From the NCBI RefSeq assembly GCF_024189295.1, contig NZ_JAIZEN010000019.1, positions 1 to 54,004 of the forward strand: a DNA stretch of 54,004 nucleotides, read 5' to 3'. How positions within the stretch are numbered: the stretch's first letter is position 1; every line of letters begins with the position of its first letter. This document shows, piece by piece, positions 25,184-34,194 of the stretch. Source of the DNA: Halobacillus sp. A1. Lineage in GTDB: Bacteria > Bacillota > Bacilli > Bacillales > Halobacillaceae. Made by a program: the position numbers and the translations under genes. The notes beneath the pieces were generated by a model that saw only the letters and a list, made by a program, of their open reading frames with translations, had not been told where the DNA came from and made no database searches.

Positions 25184-25404
25184 ATCATCTCCCTCCTCAT
25201 TATGTGAATTACTCCAATATATTCGATAATACTCATTATTTATATAGTCATCTGCTGAAGGGTGTGGAGTAACTTTAAGCATAGCGGCCACCGATATAGG
25301 GTTGCCAAATCAGCCATGCCATATCGGCTGACATAAACGCCACATTCTTCCAATTAACCTTTATTCTTGATATCCTAAAGAATATTAAGAAAGGGGTTGG
25401 TTTT

Positions 25405-25686
25405 ATTTTACACTTAACTACAACTACGAAAGTTTTAATTGGTATAAGCATCTTACTAGTTATTCCTGAAATTTTATCATTTTTCGGTATAGATATTATA
25501 CCAATAGGGTACTTTCTCCTAGCATTAGCCGCAACGAGTTTTTCTCTTGCTTTTGAATTTAAAAGAAACAATGAAAAACACACAGCTTTAATGATGTGGA
25601 TGTGTATTGGGCAAACCATGATGTTTTTGTTCGCTGGTCTCTTTGATTTAGGCATCCATTATCATCTCATCCTTTTTATCTTTTAA
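25405..25686 (+). CDS. Small membrane protein with no canonical start
   Basis: A 93-residue frame with about three membrane segments (KVLIGISILLVIPEILSFFG, GYFLLALAATSFSLAFEF, MMWMCIGQTMMFLFAGLFD). No ATG, GTG or TTG occurs in frame upstream of residue 63. AAAGGGG (25390-25396) lies 8 bases before an ATT, which would start the protein just before LHLTTTTKVL. It could also be a gene whose start was lost, as the frame is open back to about 25293. No family recognised. Confidence 0.5.
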   Translation: MLHLTTTTKVLIGISILLVIPEILSFFGIDIIPIGYFLLALAATSFSLAFEFKRNNEKHTALMMWMCIGQTMMFLFAGLFDLGIHYHLILFIF

Positions 25687-25865
25687 TATTCGCTGGATTT
25701 AGAGGAAGAGGTGATGATTTCTCTATCGAGCAATGTTAAACCATTCCCCCTGCTCCTGAAGACTCGATGTCAAGATATCCTCGATAAATTCCCTTATCAC
25801 CCGTTCGATCTCCCCATCAATAACGTATTTTAGTAATTGCCATCTGATAACAACTTGTCTTTCTG

Positions 25866-26393
25866 TTATTCAACATCTAAAGAAAAAGCATAACTTGCAG
25901 TACCTTGATCCCAATGGGCTAGCACCTCGTAAACATTTTTTCCTTTGTCAGACAGAACGACCTCATCGGAATTGTTTACAACATTGTTGTCGTCGCCCCA
26001 AATTCTCACGGAATATCTTTCCGGCTGTTCTTCGAAGTCTAATTCAACATCGGTATTGGCTGATACCTGCATTGGATTACTACCTTTAACCAGTTCTGGT
26101 GGGGCAAAAGAACCCGACTCTATTAAACTTTCTGTTCCGTCTCCATTGTCTACACTCCAACTATATGTACCAAGCGATGGTCTAATCGTCTCTTCTTCAA
26201 CAGAAACGGTTAGACTTGGCGGCTCAGGAACAGCCTCTTCTGAAGTACCATCCAACTCTTCATTGTTATTAACCTCTTTACCCTCACTGTCACTATCAGT
26301 TTTTTCTTTCGTATCATTTATGCCAGAACAACCCATTAGTGATAAAAGACATATAAGAGTTAAAGCCAAAAATAAAAATCTGAAATTCCTCAT
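25866..26393 (-). CDS. Lipoprotein with Ig-like outer domain
   Basis: A 175-residue lipoprotein: signal MRNFRFLFLALTLICLLSLM with lipobox LMGC, an acidic linker, and a beta-rich domain (about 60-175) containing TYSWSVDNGDGTESLIESG and YEVLAHWDQGTASYAFSL. AAGGAGGAG precedes the ATG at 26393, inside a longer frame. The domain layout resembles the lipoprotein at 6058-6564. Function unknown. Confidence 0.75.
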   Translation of the reverse strand: MRNFRFLFLALTLICLLSLMGCSGINDTKEKTDSDSEGKEVNNNEELDGTSEEAVPEPPSLTVSVEEETIRPSLGTYSWSVDNGDGTESLIESGSFAPPELVKGSNPMQVSANTDVELDFEEQPERYSVRIWGDDNNVVNNSDEVVLSDKGKNVYEVLAHWDQGTASYAFSLDVE

Positions 26394-26512
26394 AATCTCC
26401 TCCTTACTATTTAGACGATAGGTATAAGAGAGCGGTGGTACAGTACACATTAATTGGTATTAAACAATCCTGCTCCATTAGTACAATAAGCGATAGATTT
26501 TACGATGTACTC

Positions 26513-27088
26513 CTAGTCCTTTACTTCTATACTAAAGCTCGAAAATACCCTCCCGTCTATATATACCTCCATTAACCATATTCCAGCATCCGACTGATCA
26601 AACGCAATTCTGCCGCCACTTTGAGCCTGAGCGGACGGTATTTCTTCGTAACTGTAGTTAGAGGTGATCATTTGTTCGTACATGGTTTTTTCTTCGTTAC
26701 TACTTTCTTTTGTAGCGACCAATCTATATTTCTCACCAATTAGCTCCCCTTCACTACCCCAGAAATAAAATTCAAATACGTTTGATTCACCATCAGCTCT
26801 AAACCCTTCTTCTTTTAATTCCAGAGACGGATGGTCAAGAATTCCAAATGTTCTTTCTTCACCAAGTAACTCATTGCCATTTATGGTGAACCATGGACTC
26901 AAATTGTTTTCTATTGTTAACTTTTCTTCCGTTTGAGTAACCCCAGTAATTTTTACTATTACTCCTAAAATAACTACCAATAATAATACAATTAAGACCT
27001 TAGGATGTTTTTTTAAAATGTTAATATTTATCATCCTTTTTATTGTATTTGGCATTGAATCCATGTAGGAAATAGTGATATTTTTCAT
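26513..27088 (-). CDS. Membrane-anchored extracellular protein
   Basis: About 191 residues with one N-terminal membrane helix (VLIVLLLVVILGVIVKITGV) and an outer beta-rich domain (LSPWFTINGNELLGEERTFG, ending DAGIWLMEVYIDGRVFSSFS). The start is unsure: ATG 27088 has no clear ribosome site and ATG 27034 touches AAAAGG. It follows the serine hydrolase gene by about 26 bases, so both may be one unit. Confidence 0.6.
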   Translation of the reverse strand: MKNITISYMDSMPNTIKRMININILKKHPKVLIVLLLVVILGVIVKITGVTQTEEKLTIENNLSPWFTINGNELLGEERTFGILDHPSLELKEEGFRADGESNVFEFYFWGSEGELIGEKYRLVATKESSNEEKTMYEQMITSNYSYEEIPSAQAQSGGRIAFDQSDAGIWLMEVYIDGRVFSSFSIEVKD

Positions 27089-27114
27089 ATTTTAAAAAAA
27101 CTTTAAACTTAGCA

Positions 27115-28119
27115 TTACCTAAAATTATCAGCTACTATATTGCTAAATTCTTTTAGAAAGTAAAGATAGTTTTCGTTCCCGTAGTTGTACCTCTTGTTGT
27201 ACATTTTCGCAACTACAACCTTGTATTTTGGGATCACTAACAAAGTCGGTCCCGTCACTCCTAAGATTTGAAAAGATCCACTTGGTACACGTTCACCTAA
27301 TTCACTTTGTTCTCTAGGAATATCCTGCACAAACCAAAACATACCGTTACGTGGGAATTCTTTCGCAAGTTGTCCGGGTGTATGTATGCTAATAGCTATT
27401 TCAATTACTTCCTTAGGAACAATTTGCTTACCATTCACTTCCCCATTATTTAGGAAAAGGTTTCCCCAAAGAGCAAATTCACGAGCAGACACAAACAGGT
27501 TGGATTCCATTCCATCTTCCGAAGATCCTGTTGTATCCTCTCCATTCTTATCAGGGTCAATAATTACTTTTACTAAATCATCACTGTCTTGGGGTTCCCA
27601 CCATGTTTTCTTCCACCCCATGGGTAAGAACACTTTTAGATACAAAAATTCAGGAAAAGGAACACCATAAAGTTTTTGAATGAGTTGAGTCATTAGTTTG
27701 ATGTTAATTCCTCGGTAGGCCCATTTTTCTCCAGGATTGAACTCTCTGATAATCTCCCTTTCCGCATTTTCATCTAAACCATGTGTATGAGTGACCATAT
27801 GACGTATTGTGGTGTGTCTAAGTATGTATGGGTCGAGGTCTTTAAAATACTCACTTGCATAATCATCAAGGCTACGTATTTTCCCTTCATATAAAGCAAA
27901 GGCGATGCATAACCCTAAGTAACTCTTCCTAGCAGACGCCACATTGAATCTGGAATTTTCATCTACAGGCAGGGAGTTGGTCGTATTGGAATAAGTCCCA
28001 CTAAAGTGTTCTAAAACAATCTCATTATCTTTTATTACTGTGAGTGCAGCAGCAGAGCTTTTATTTCTCTCTTTGATATCTTCTACCCAAGAAACCATAT
28101 GATCGTAGGTTGAAACCAT
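27115..28119 (-). CDS. Serine hydrolase of the beta-lactamase/class C family
   Basis: A 334-residue predicted penicillin-binding-protein-like esterase. The catalytic S-x-x-K is S62-A-R-K65 (NVASARKSY). The second motif is Y-x-G-x-N-like (WAYRGINI) and the late motif is around GVTGPTLLVIP. HMVTHTHGLDEN is typical of the family. There is no signal peptide, so it probably acts inside the cell on an unknown ester or amide. GGAGGGATTTAGG precedes the ATG at 28119. Confidence 0.85.
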   Translation of the reverse strand: MVSTYDHMVSWVEDIKERNKSSAAALTVIKDNEIVLEHFSGTYSNTTNSLPVDENSRFNVASARKSYLGLCIAFALYEGKIRSLDDYASEYFKDLDPYILRHTTIRHMVTHTHGLDENAEREIIREFNPGEKWAYRGINIKLMTQLIQKLYGVPFPEFLYLKVFLPMGWKKTWWEPQDSDDLVKVIIDPDKNGEDTTGSSEDGMESNLFVSAREFALWGNLFLNNGEVNGKQIVPKEVIEIAISIHTPGQLAKEFPRNGMFWFVQDIPREQSELGERVPSGSFQILGVTGPTLLVIPKYKVVVAKMYNKRYNYGNENYLYFLKEFSNIVADNFR

Positions 28120-28237
28120 CCTAAATCCCTCCGTCATTTAGATGCCTCCATTAGTCGAAAAAGTTAATTAAAGAAAAGCCCCCATTCTTTAAGACTTTAA
28201 TTCTATTAATTAAGCAAATTTTCAACTAACGCACCAG

Positions 28238-28672
28238 TTAGTTCAACTTCTCTAATATTAAATAATCCTTTGTTTTAGATATGGGTACATTGTATTCGTT
28301 AGCAAAGTCCATTAAATCCTTATAAATTTCTTCTGGATAAAAATTAGAAATTCGAAAATTAAAGCCATGATTGTTTTTCACAATTACTCGTTTCTTTCCC
28401 CAGCCAATACGTTTAAATTTCATACTTTCAATTTGGCTATGATTAACTTGTTTTTTGTAAACTGCGAATGTAAATATAAGGATTTGAAAAGTCAAGAAAC
28501 CGTTTACTATCTTTAACTTAAAATTCATAAAGATTGTTGCAAGAATAAATATAGAAAAAGGTATTAGAAAATAATACATTACCGGATAATCTGTATAAGT
28601 AAACATAGACCGTACTGCAAAAATGAGGAAAAGAAGTTGAACAACTCTTTTTGTTTTTGCAAGATAACTCAA
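28238..28672 (-). CDS. Membrane protein with C-terminal PH-like domain
   Basis: A 144-residue protein with two or three N-terminal membrane helices (about 10-75) and a soluble end VIVKNNHGFNFRISNFYPEE, which resembles bacterial PH-type domains. TTG start with GGTGGAG just upstream. No precise family. Confidence 0.55.
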   Translation of the reverse strand: MSYLAKTKRVVQLLFLIFAVRSMFTYTDYPVMYYFLIPFSIFILATIFMNFKLKIVNGFLTFQILIFTFAVYKKQVNHSQIESMKFKRIGWGKKRVIVKNNHGFNFRISNFYPEEIYKDLMDFANEYNVPISKTKDYLILEKLN

Positions 28673-28852
28673 ATCTCCACCACCTGACTAATAATAGATA
28701 AAACCTTGTTATATTAACCTGCTTCGTCAGTTTAAAAGATATATGTGTACAGCCCCTATGCTTATGTAAATAAGGCGGCTACTTTTAAGCAATCGCCACA
28801 ATTAGCGAAAAACTTGAAAACGAGATAACTCTTTTTAGAAACAAGGCACCGC

Positions 28853-29095
28853 TCACCAGGGCACTAAGATCCCTATCGCCGTACCAACAATCATACCTAT
28901 GATCCCTGCCACAATTAAGCCAGTCCCTTGTTTACCAACATCATAATCCCTTTTCAAAACCACTCCCATACTTATAGCAACTGCTCCAAGAAAAACTGGA
29001 AAAAAACCTAAAGCTAATAAAGCTGATAACCAACCAATCGTTAATAATATTACTTTCCCATTCTTCTCTTTTTCGATAGTGCATCCCCTTTTCAT
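28853..29095 (-). CDS. Small membrane protein, start uncertain (ATG or ATC)
   Basis: About 80 residues with two or three glycine-rich membrane segments (VILLTIGWLSALLALGFFPV, TGLIVAGIIGMIVGTAIGIL). The ATG at 29095 has no ribosome site, while AAAAGGGG (29085-29092) lies 7 bases before an in-frame ATC at 29077, which would give a protein starting with EKEKNGKV. No family recognised. Confidence 0.55.
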   Translation of the reverse strand: MKRGCTIEKEKNGKVILLTIGWLSALLALGFFPVFLGAVAISMGVVLKRDYDVGKQGTGLIVAGIIGMIVGTAIGILVPW

Positions 29096-29342
29096 TACTC
29101 TTTTTTACAAAACCAACCTTTTTTAATAAGCTGCATGACTTCATTACTTTTCAACCCAAAAGTAGAAAGTAAGCAAATCACTATTCATACACTGCCTCCG
29201 ATACAGTAAGGCTAGTTTCAAGGTATTTTGTATAAATTATTAACTAACACAACTTTTAGCGCTGTAAGTGATTGACATACTTCCACTCTTATTCGAAAGT
29301 AACTGCCAAGTCACATGTTAAATCTGTGTGGCTTGATTTCTC

Positions 29343-29654
29343 TTAAACTTGAGTATCCTTTTTAGTAAATAGTTTTCCAATTGCCAATATAAGCCCTATG
29401 AAGAAATGTATTAATCCATTACCTACTGTAACAAGACCTACAAAAGCTGCCATTATTGCTCCTCCTTGACCCGCGTTAGAAGGACCTACCAGGATTCCAC
29501 CAACAGCAAAGCCAAGTCCGACGCCAAGAATTACTAATAAAAGCCCGGAAGCCCAGAGGGGGAAATTCCCACTTCTATGCCATTTGATTGCGTATATGTT
29601 TGCTGGTATTAACAATGCTGCAAGAAATAACCACATTAATACATCATAAGCCAT
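29343..29654 (-). CDS. Small four-segment membrane protein
   Basis: A 103-residue protein with four hydrophobic segments and a glycine-rich centre (LGVGLGFAVGGILVGPSNAG). AGGAGGAATTGT precedes the ATG. No charged active-site pattern is visible. Function unknown; part of the cluster of small membrane genes. Confidence 0.6.
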   Translation of the reverse strand: MAYDVLMWLFLAALLIPANIYAIKWHRSGNFPLWASGLLLVILGVGLGFAVGGILVGPSNAGQGGAIMAAFVGLVTVGNGLIHFFIGLILAIGKLFTKKDTQV

Positions 29655-29755
29655 ACAATTCCTCCTAAAATAAATTCGTATAATTTATATAATCCATATA
29701 AAAGGATGAGTACTCTTTTAAACAATAGCCTACGGTACTGAAACAATGTGTTCAT

Positions 29756-30124
29756 TTATTTTGTAAGTTCGATCTTACCTAATTTGGACTGAGGAGGATA
29801 AGATTCATTTGCTCCTCCCTTGCCCCATACTTTTACTTTGTCCCCTTTTTTAACATCCGTAAATGATTCAAAGAAACCAAAAACACTAGAGTCGATATGA
29901 AAGCTATGAGCATCATACTGCTTACCATCTACTTTAGAAAGTTCAATCCAGCTCATATGAACAGCTTGTTCCTTTGTAATCCCATCAACTACTAATATGC
30001 TTTTATCTTCAACCTCAACTAAATAACCTTCGATCGTTGGATCACCTGTATAATCGTATTCTTCACTATGACAGCCTGCTATAAAAAAAAGAGAAAGGAC
30101 AGAAAGGACTACTATTCTTTTCAT
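29756..30124 (-). CDS. DUF3221-type lipoprotein (YobA-like)
   Basis: A 122-residue lipoprotein with signal MKRIVVLSVLSLFFIAGC (lipobox IAGC). The mature part matches DUF3221: IEGYLVEVEDKSILVVDGIT, a central VHMSWIELSKVDGKQY and VKKGDKVKVWGKGGANESYP. This OB-fold-like family is common in Bacillus and its role is not known. Confidence 0.8.
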   Translation of the reverse strand: MKRIVVLSVLSLFFIAGCHSEEYDYTGDPTIEGYLVEVEDKSILVVDGITKEQAVHMSWIELSKVDGKQYDAHSFHIDSSVFGFFESFTDVKKGDKVKVWGKGGANESYPPQSKLGKIELTK

Positions 30125-30252
30125 TATTCACCCTCTATTCTGAAGTTCCTTTAATCAACTCCACTACTCCGTTAGTACATTAAACGACAGCCGTTGTGCA
30201 GCCATCGCCCCCTCGCCACCTAGTGAAATAACAATAGTATTTCTAAAAATGG

Positions 30253-30537
30253 TCAACTTCCTATTTTCATTAACCATTCACGTAATTTAGCTTTTTGATA
30301 ATACACCTTATTGTTAATGACAATATGCGGAATGCTTGGGTGTTCGGCTATCAAATGTTTGGCGTCTTCCTTGGAAATACCGATAAAATGATAAACCTCA
30401 TTCTCTTTTATTAGTTCGTGGTCATCATTATCGTCTAAAGATTCTAAAATATTTTTTGAGTTTGGATTTTTAAAATTTTTTAATCCATCTCCAATTAAAT
30501 ATCCCGCTATGGCAATCCCCAATCCTAACCACATCAT
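30253..30537 (-). CDS. Small membrane-anchored protein
   Basis: A 94-residue protein with an N-terminal membrane helix (MMWLGLGIAIAGYLIGDGL), an acidic middle, and a C-terminal domain IGISKEDAKHLIAEHPSIPH plus KVYYQKAKLREWLMKIG that resembles an excisionase-like helix-turn-helix. AAGGAGG lies 7 bases before the ATG. Role unknown. Confidence 0.6.
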   Translation of the reverse strand: MMWLGLGIAIAGYLIGDGLKNFKNPNSKNILESLDDNDDHELIKENEVYHFIGISKEDAKHLIAEHPSIPHIVINNKVYYQKAKLREWLMKIGS

Positions 30538-30638
30538 CCAAATTCCTCCTTATTAGCTAATGGTGAAAAAAGCGAATTTGCTCCTTTCAAATACGGACCT
30601 ATATATATTTTACGAAATAGAAAAATATAATTAAGTAA

Positions 30639-30803
30639 TTATTTCACTTCTTTTTTAAAGTAAAAAACTGTCCCATTAACTCCAGCTAGTTCCCAACCAT
30701 CCTTACCAAGAAAATTCAATTTTTCTTCCATCACTGCACTAAAATCATTATTTGCTTTTAACTGAAATTGAATATCTTCCACTCTGTACTCAAATTGCTT
30801 CAT
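30639..30803 (-). CDS. DUF4177-like small protein
   Basis: A 54-residue protein: MKQFEYRVEDIQFQLKANND, then LNFLGKDGWELAGVNGTVFYFKKEVK. The N-L-G-K-D-G-W-E-L-A pattern and a closing aromatic strand match the DUF4177 family of very small proteins. GGAGG lies 7 bases before the ATG at 30803. Confidence 0.7.
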   Translation of the reverse strand: MKQFEYRVEDIQFQLKANNDFSAVMEEKLNFLGKDGWELAGVNGTVFYFKKEVK

Positions 30804-30991
30804 TTTCATTCCTCCAAATAATCATCCAACATAATAGTTCTTGCTCTAATATAATTACGATTTTTATTAGAAATAGTTTCTAATTTTTTAAAAAATAAAG
30901 AGAGTTATCTAGAATTCGAGTCTTCAACTAACCTCCCTTACCTTCAAGACTCCGTTTCGATAGGGAACGAGCCATCCGCAGCAACCTCAAT

Positions 30992-31023
30992 AAAAAAAGC
31001 CCAGGAGAACTGGCCTTTTTTTA
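30992..31023 (-). terminator. Terminator-like hairpin
   Basis: AAAAAAAGCCCAG-GAGAA-CTGGCCTTTTTTT: a stem with one mismatch; T7 on both strands. It overlaps the stop of the gene at 31021-31278. Confidence 0.6.
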
Positions 31024-31278
31024 TTGAAGATTTTCAAGCAAGTAGCAACCTTGTTCCATTAAATCCTGGTAGGTGACAACTGAATAGATGAGCAAAGCCA
31101 AATAGGCAAGGGAAAACACAGAAAAAAGAACCTTGCTCCATCCTTTTGAAATGGTAAATGTAGTGGTTGTTAATCCGTACTTTTTAGAGATCACCCTCAT
31201 ATAAAGGAATTGAACAAGAATCATAACCAGTACGAAGAAGGCAGCGAATGTTCGATTGATTGCCTGGTATGATTGCAT
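31021..31278 (-). CDS. Small membrane protein, possibly a hybrid remnant
   Basis: An 85-residue frame from MQSYQAINRTFAAFFVLVMI with three membrane segments, ending YQDLMEQGCYLLENLQ. No ribosome site is visible. The DNA just upstream (31283-31345) is a decayed copy of part of the gene at 35423-35632, so this frame has probably been joined to foreign sequence and may be broken. Confidence 0.4.
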   Translation of the reverse strand: MQSYQAINRTFAAFFVLVMILVQFLYMRVISKKYGLTTTTFTISKGWSKVLFSVFSLAYLALLIYSVVTYQDLMEQGCYLLENLQ

Positions 31279-31282
31279 CCAG

Positions 31283-31345
31283 CCGGTATGAACAGATTCA
31301 AACAAATCATACTAAGAAGGACGATTTCTCAAGTTGCGGGATCCA
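31283..31345 (-). pseudogene. Decayed fragment of the 35423-35632 gene
   Basis: On the minus strand it reads VDPAT-stop-EIVLLSMICLNLFIPAG, matching VDPATWEIVLLGVIYLYLFI of the intact gene. The Trp codon has become TGA. The DNA match covers about 63 bases. Confidence 0.75.
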
Positions 31346-31357
31346 CTAATAAAAAAA

Positions 31358-31380
31358 GAAGACGGCGAAATGCCGTCTTC
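31358..31380 (-). terminator. Terminator after the sortase gene
   Basis: GAAGACGGC-GAAAT-GCCGTCTTC, a perfect 9-bp stem; on the minus strand T7 follows. Confidence 0.88.
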
Positions 31381-31429
31381 TCAAATTGTTGAAAAGTATT
31401 GACTAATATACGAGGGTAGATACCTATTC

Positions 31430-32023
31430 CTACGTGACCAATTCCGCTTCTATGATATAGCGGTCAGGTGCATTACCTATAAAATCGAACGGATAACACG
31501 TAGTCAGTGTCAGCGTGGGTTCTTCTTTTTCAACGATGACCGACCTGTCGTCTGCATCGGTGATCCAGGTTTTTGTAATTTCATATTCATAGGTTTCGCC
31601 TTCATATTGAATCGATAATGTGTCACCTTCTCCTAATTCTTTAAGGCCGGTAAACACGGTATCCCGATGTCCAGAAAGTACCGTGTGTCCTTCTTCGCGA
31701 TTAGGTACGGTGGTCCATTCACTGACATACATCCCTACGCCCGAACCGAGGGTATCTTCATCCGTGCCCCAGAATGTATCGAATCGTTTATCCAGCTGGG
31801 GGATATCAAGAGAGGCAATTTCTTCTCCCGTTTCAAGTTCTCGCTCTAGTGTAGAATGATTTTCTTCCTCACGATCGTCAGCAGCTGCCGCAGGCGATGC
31901 CTTTGCTTGCGATGGCTTTGGGATTTCCTGCACAGATTGAGTAGATTGATAGTATTGCCAGCCGGAATATCCAAGAGTGACGATTCCGATTATAAATAAC
32001 AACAGGCCCAGCTTCCTGATCAT
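31430..32023 (-). CDS. srtD: Class D sortase
   Basis: A 197-residue membrane-anchored transpeptidase that attaches surface proteins to the cell wall. It has an N-terminal membrane helix (GLLLFIIGIVTLGYSGWQYY), a linker and the catalytic domain with H (TVLSGHRDTVF), C (LTLTTCYPFDF) and R (APDRYIIEA). Layout and length fit class D. Its likely substrate is the LPNTA protein encoded 63 bases upstream, in the same transcription direction. Confidence 0.92.
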   Translation of the reverse strand: MIRKLGLLLFIIGIVTLGYSGWQYYQSTQSVQEIPKPSQAKASPAAAADDREEENHSTLERELETGEEIASLDIPQLDKRFDTFWGTDEDTLGSGVGMYVSEWTTVPNREEGHTVLSGHRDTVFTGLKELGEGDTLSIQYEGETYEYEITKTWITDADDRSVIVEKEEPTLTLTTCYPFDFIGNAPDRYIIEAELVT

Positions 32024-32045
32024 CAGTTTCCCACCCTTTTATTCT

Positions 32046-32079
32046 TAAAAAAGGCAAGCGGGAATCGCCTGCCTTTTTT
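32046..32079 (-). terminator. Hairpin between surface-protein and sortase genes
   Basis: AAAAAAGGCA and TGCCTTTTTT with an inner GCG/CGC stem. As it lies between two same-strand genes it probably reduces sortase expression relative to its substrate. Confidence 0.75.
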
Positions 32080-32086
32080 ATGATGA

Positions 32087-33076
32087 TTATTTTTTCTTGC
32101 GGATGCCTAGTGCTCCTAAGATCGTGGCGCCCAAACCAGCTAATATTCCCAGCGGCAGGGTAGTAGCTGTATTTGGCAGCTCGCCGCCCTCTTCTTTTTC
32201 TTCAGTGTTCTGCTCTTCTTCGTCTACGGCTTGATCGTCAGAAGATTCATCATCTGAAGATTCTTCTTCATTGTCGTCGCCGGATTCTTCCTCAGACTCA
32301 CTATCCTCTTCGGAATCAGTAGGTTCCTCTTGCTCGCTTTCATCATCAGACTGATCTTCTTGTTCTTCACTTTCAGAACCCTCATCAGTGGTATCTTCTC
32401 CGTTATTTTCTTCTTCTGCAGGCTCATCTTCTGCATCAGTGTCGGTATCATCGTTCTCTTCTTCAGGTACTTCAGCGTCGTCATCGACAAACGTTTGAGT
32501 TTCTCCATCGCTGAATAACGTCATGGCAGCCATACCGCCATCAGAAAAAGCGATCGAAAGGATGTCTAACTCTTCGGTCTGCCACGTGTACACCGATGCT
32601 GTAGAACTGATATCCCCCAACTGCGCTTCACTTGCTGCGCCTTTGGACCCTTCTGCTCCGATAATATCGACAGCGTCTTCATAAGAATCGCCAGCTTCTA
32701 TCTCTTCAAAAGCCGCTGCTAAATCAGCATCAACGGTTTGAAAATCAGTATCTCCTGACTCAGAGAATACTACGGATTCCACGTTCTCTCCATCTATATC
32801 AGTAGACACGACTAACATATCGCCATCCTCATCTGTCCAAGTAGCAGACTGAATGCCTTCAATTTCATCTTGTTGGTCCGGTTCTCCTAATTCATCGACT
32901 ACCGAATCAAAAGATGGATTCTCACTATTTAATTGGTTTGCATAATCCTGCGTAATATCGAAGGATGTCTCTGCTTGTACGACACTCGTGTTCATAACGT
33001 TAGGTGCAGCAAACGTCCCACCTAGTGCAAGTGATGCGGTTAGTGCTGTAGATACAATTACTTTTTTACTATCCAT
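32087..33076 (-). CDS. LPNTA cell-wall-anchored acidic surface protein
   Basis: A 329-residue surface protein. Residues 1-35 are a signal peptide. Two similar repeats follow (about 40-110 and 112-195), each with a F-x-x-V-x-x-E/D, an E-L-G-E/I-I-G-A turn and a W-containing strand (SATWTDEDGDML; VYTWQTEELDIL), a pattern like DUF3862/BLIP-type folds. Then comes a very acidic Ser/Glu/Asp stalk (about 200-295) and the sorting signal LPNTA at about 300-304, a membrane helix and RKKK. LPNTA is a known class D/C-type sortase motif in Bacillus. The sortase gene is next door. Confidence 0.9.
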   Translation of the reverse strand: MDSKKVIVSTALTASLALGGTFAAPNVMNTSVVQAETSFDITQDYANQLNSENPSFDSVVDELGEPDQQDEIEGIQSATWTDEDGDMLVVSTDIDGENVESVVFSESGDTDFQTVDADLAAAFEEIEAGDSYEDAVDIIGAEGSKGAASEAQLGDISSTASVYTWQTEELDILSIAFSDGGMAAMTLFSDGETQTFVDDDAEVPEEENDDTDTDAEDEPAEEENNGEDTTDEGSESEEQEDQSDDESEQEEPTDSEEDSESEEESGDDNEEESSDDESSDDQAVDEEEQNTEEKEEGGELPNTATTLPLGILAGLGATILGALGIRKKK

Positions 33077-33803
33077 GCTTATCTCCTCCTAAAATTTATC
33101 TGTTCAGACTTTGGTGTGGAAACGATAGGACGATGATGCTGTGATATTGTGAAATCAGCCTGCATCCATTCTCCTAGACCTAATTTTTTTACAACCAAGT
33201 ACTCTAAAATTTAGGAAGTTCCATTCAACACACGATTCTCTTGCGACGAAAATACTAAGAGCAAGCACCAATCTGACATATATGTTTGAGTGAACTGCCC
33301 TTATTTATGTAAGCTTTATAAAGAATCTAGTTCTCATGTTACAGGGTAGTAATATTCATGTAAACCCATATTTTACTATAAAAACCAATTATTAAGTATA
33401 ATTAGTCCAGGATATAATACCTTATTCAAGAAAACCTGCTTGCTGCCAGACTCATCAGTGTCCACTATACGGCACTAAATGCCCGTTTCTCAGGAAGTAT
33501 CACCATACAATTTTACTGGTTCTATTTTCTTAACAAAGTTTCTATAAAAGTTACATAGAAAGAGAGCTCCCTTCCTAAATAAACTTAGACCGAGGACCTG
33601 GTATCCACAAGCGTTGAGTCGGCATTTATGAACATCTAAGCTTTAATCATTTCGTTTAAATAACTTTACTCTCTTACATAAAAAAATAACCATTGAAGGT
33701 AGGAGGACCTCAGCAATGGTATGAGTTCGTTATAACACTCTTGTAATAAAGCGCTTCCTCTTTTAGACTTAGCGTAATTATTCTACATATCTAGTAGCAA
33801 TAA
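33077..33803. other. Gap without a gene
   Basis: AGGAGGAGATAAGC before 33076 is the surface-protein ribosome site. No supported gene was seen in the rest. Near 33687-33722 a weak inverted repeat (ATAACCATTG / CAATGGTAT) is a degraded relative of the terminator at 35379-35422. Confidence 0.6.
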
Positions 33804-34040
33804 ATGAAGGAAGGAAGATTGTTACTTAAAGAAGTTTTTATTGATGATGGTCGTTACTGTATCTACTTTGGTAAAATGACAGTAAACCGAGACGTCTCTT
33901 TCTTACGATGAGATGTTAGCAATAAATTAGAGTTTGAGGTTATCTCTGGCTTTTCCCCTGCTCCACACCCCAAAAGAAATATCGTGTAGTTTAACTTTAG
34001 ACCCGTACCTTCAGAAGTTCGTAAGTTAATAAAACACTAA
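33804..34040 (+). pseudogene. Decayed small secreted-protein gene
   Basis: A frame runs from ATG 33804 to TAA 34040 but has two internal stops (after DVSFLR and after PKRNIV). Protein-like pieces include KLEFEVISGFSPAPHPKRN and FNFRPVPSEVRKLIKH. A +1 shift near the start recovers a hydrophobic signal like that at 35786 (LLMMVVTVST). Similar DNA occurs at 35786-35870. A terminator follows directly. Confidence 0.6.
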
Positions 34041-34042
34041 AA

Positions 34043-34074
34043 AGAGTGTACCAGGATTGGTGCGCTCTATTTTA
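34043..34074 (+). terminator. Terminator after the decayed gene
   Basis: AGAGTGTACC-AGGATT-GGTGCGCTCT (10-bp stem with two G-U pairs) followed by ATTTTAG. Confidence 0.7.
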
Positions 34075-34194
34075 GTATGAAAATTTTGTATATTAAAAGC
34101 TATACATGTAGACAACACAAACAATTTGATTTATTCTTTATTGAGAACCAATTGTTTTTTATAAAACAGAAAGACTTGATAATGGAGGTGCCTT

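Noticed and set aside
31021-31305. N-terminal residues MFESVHTGW of the small membrane frame
   Set aside because: They derive from a decayed copy of the 35423 gene, so the frame was shortened to the ATG at 31278.
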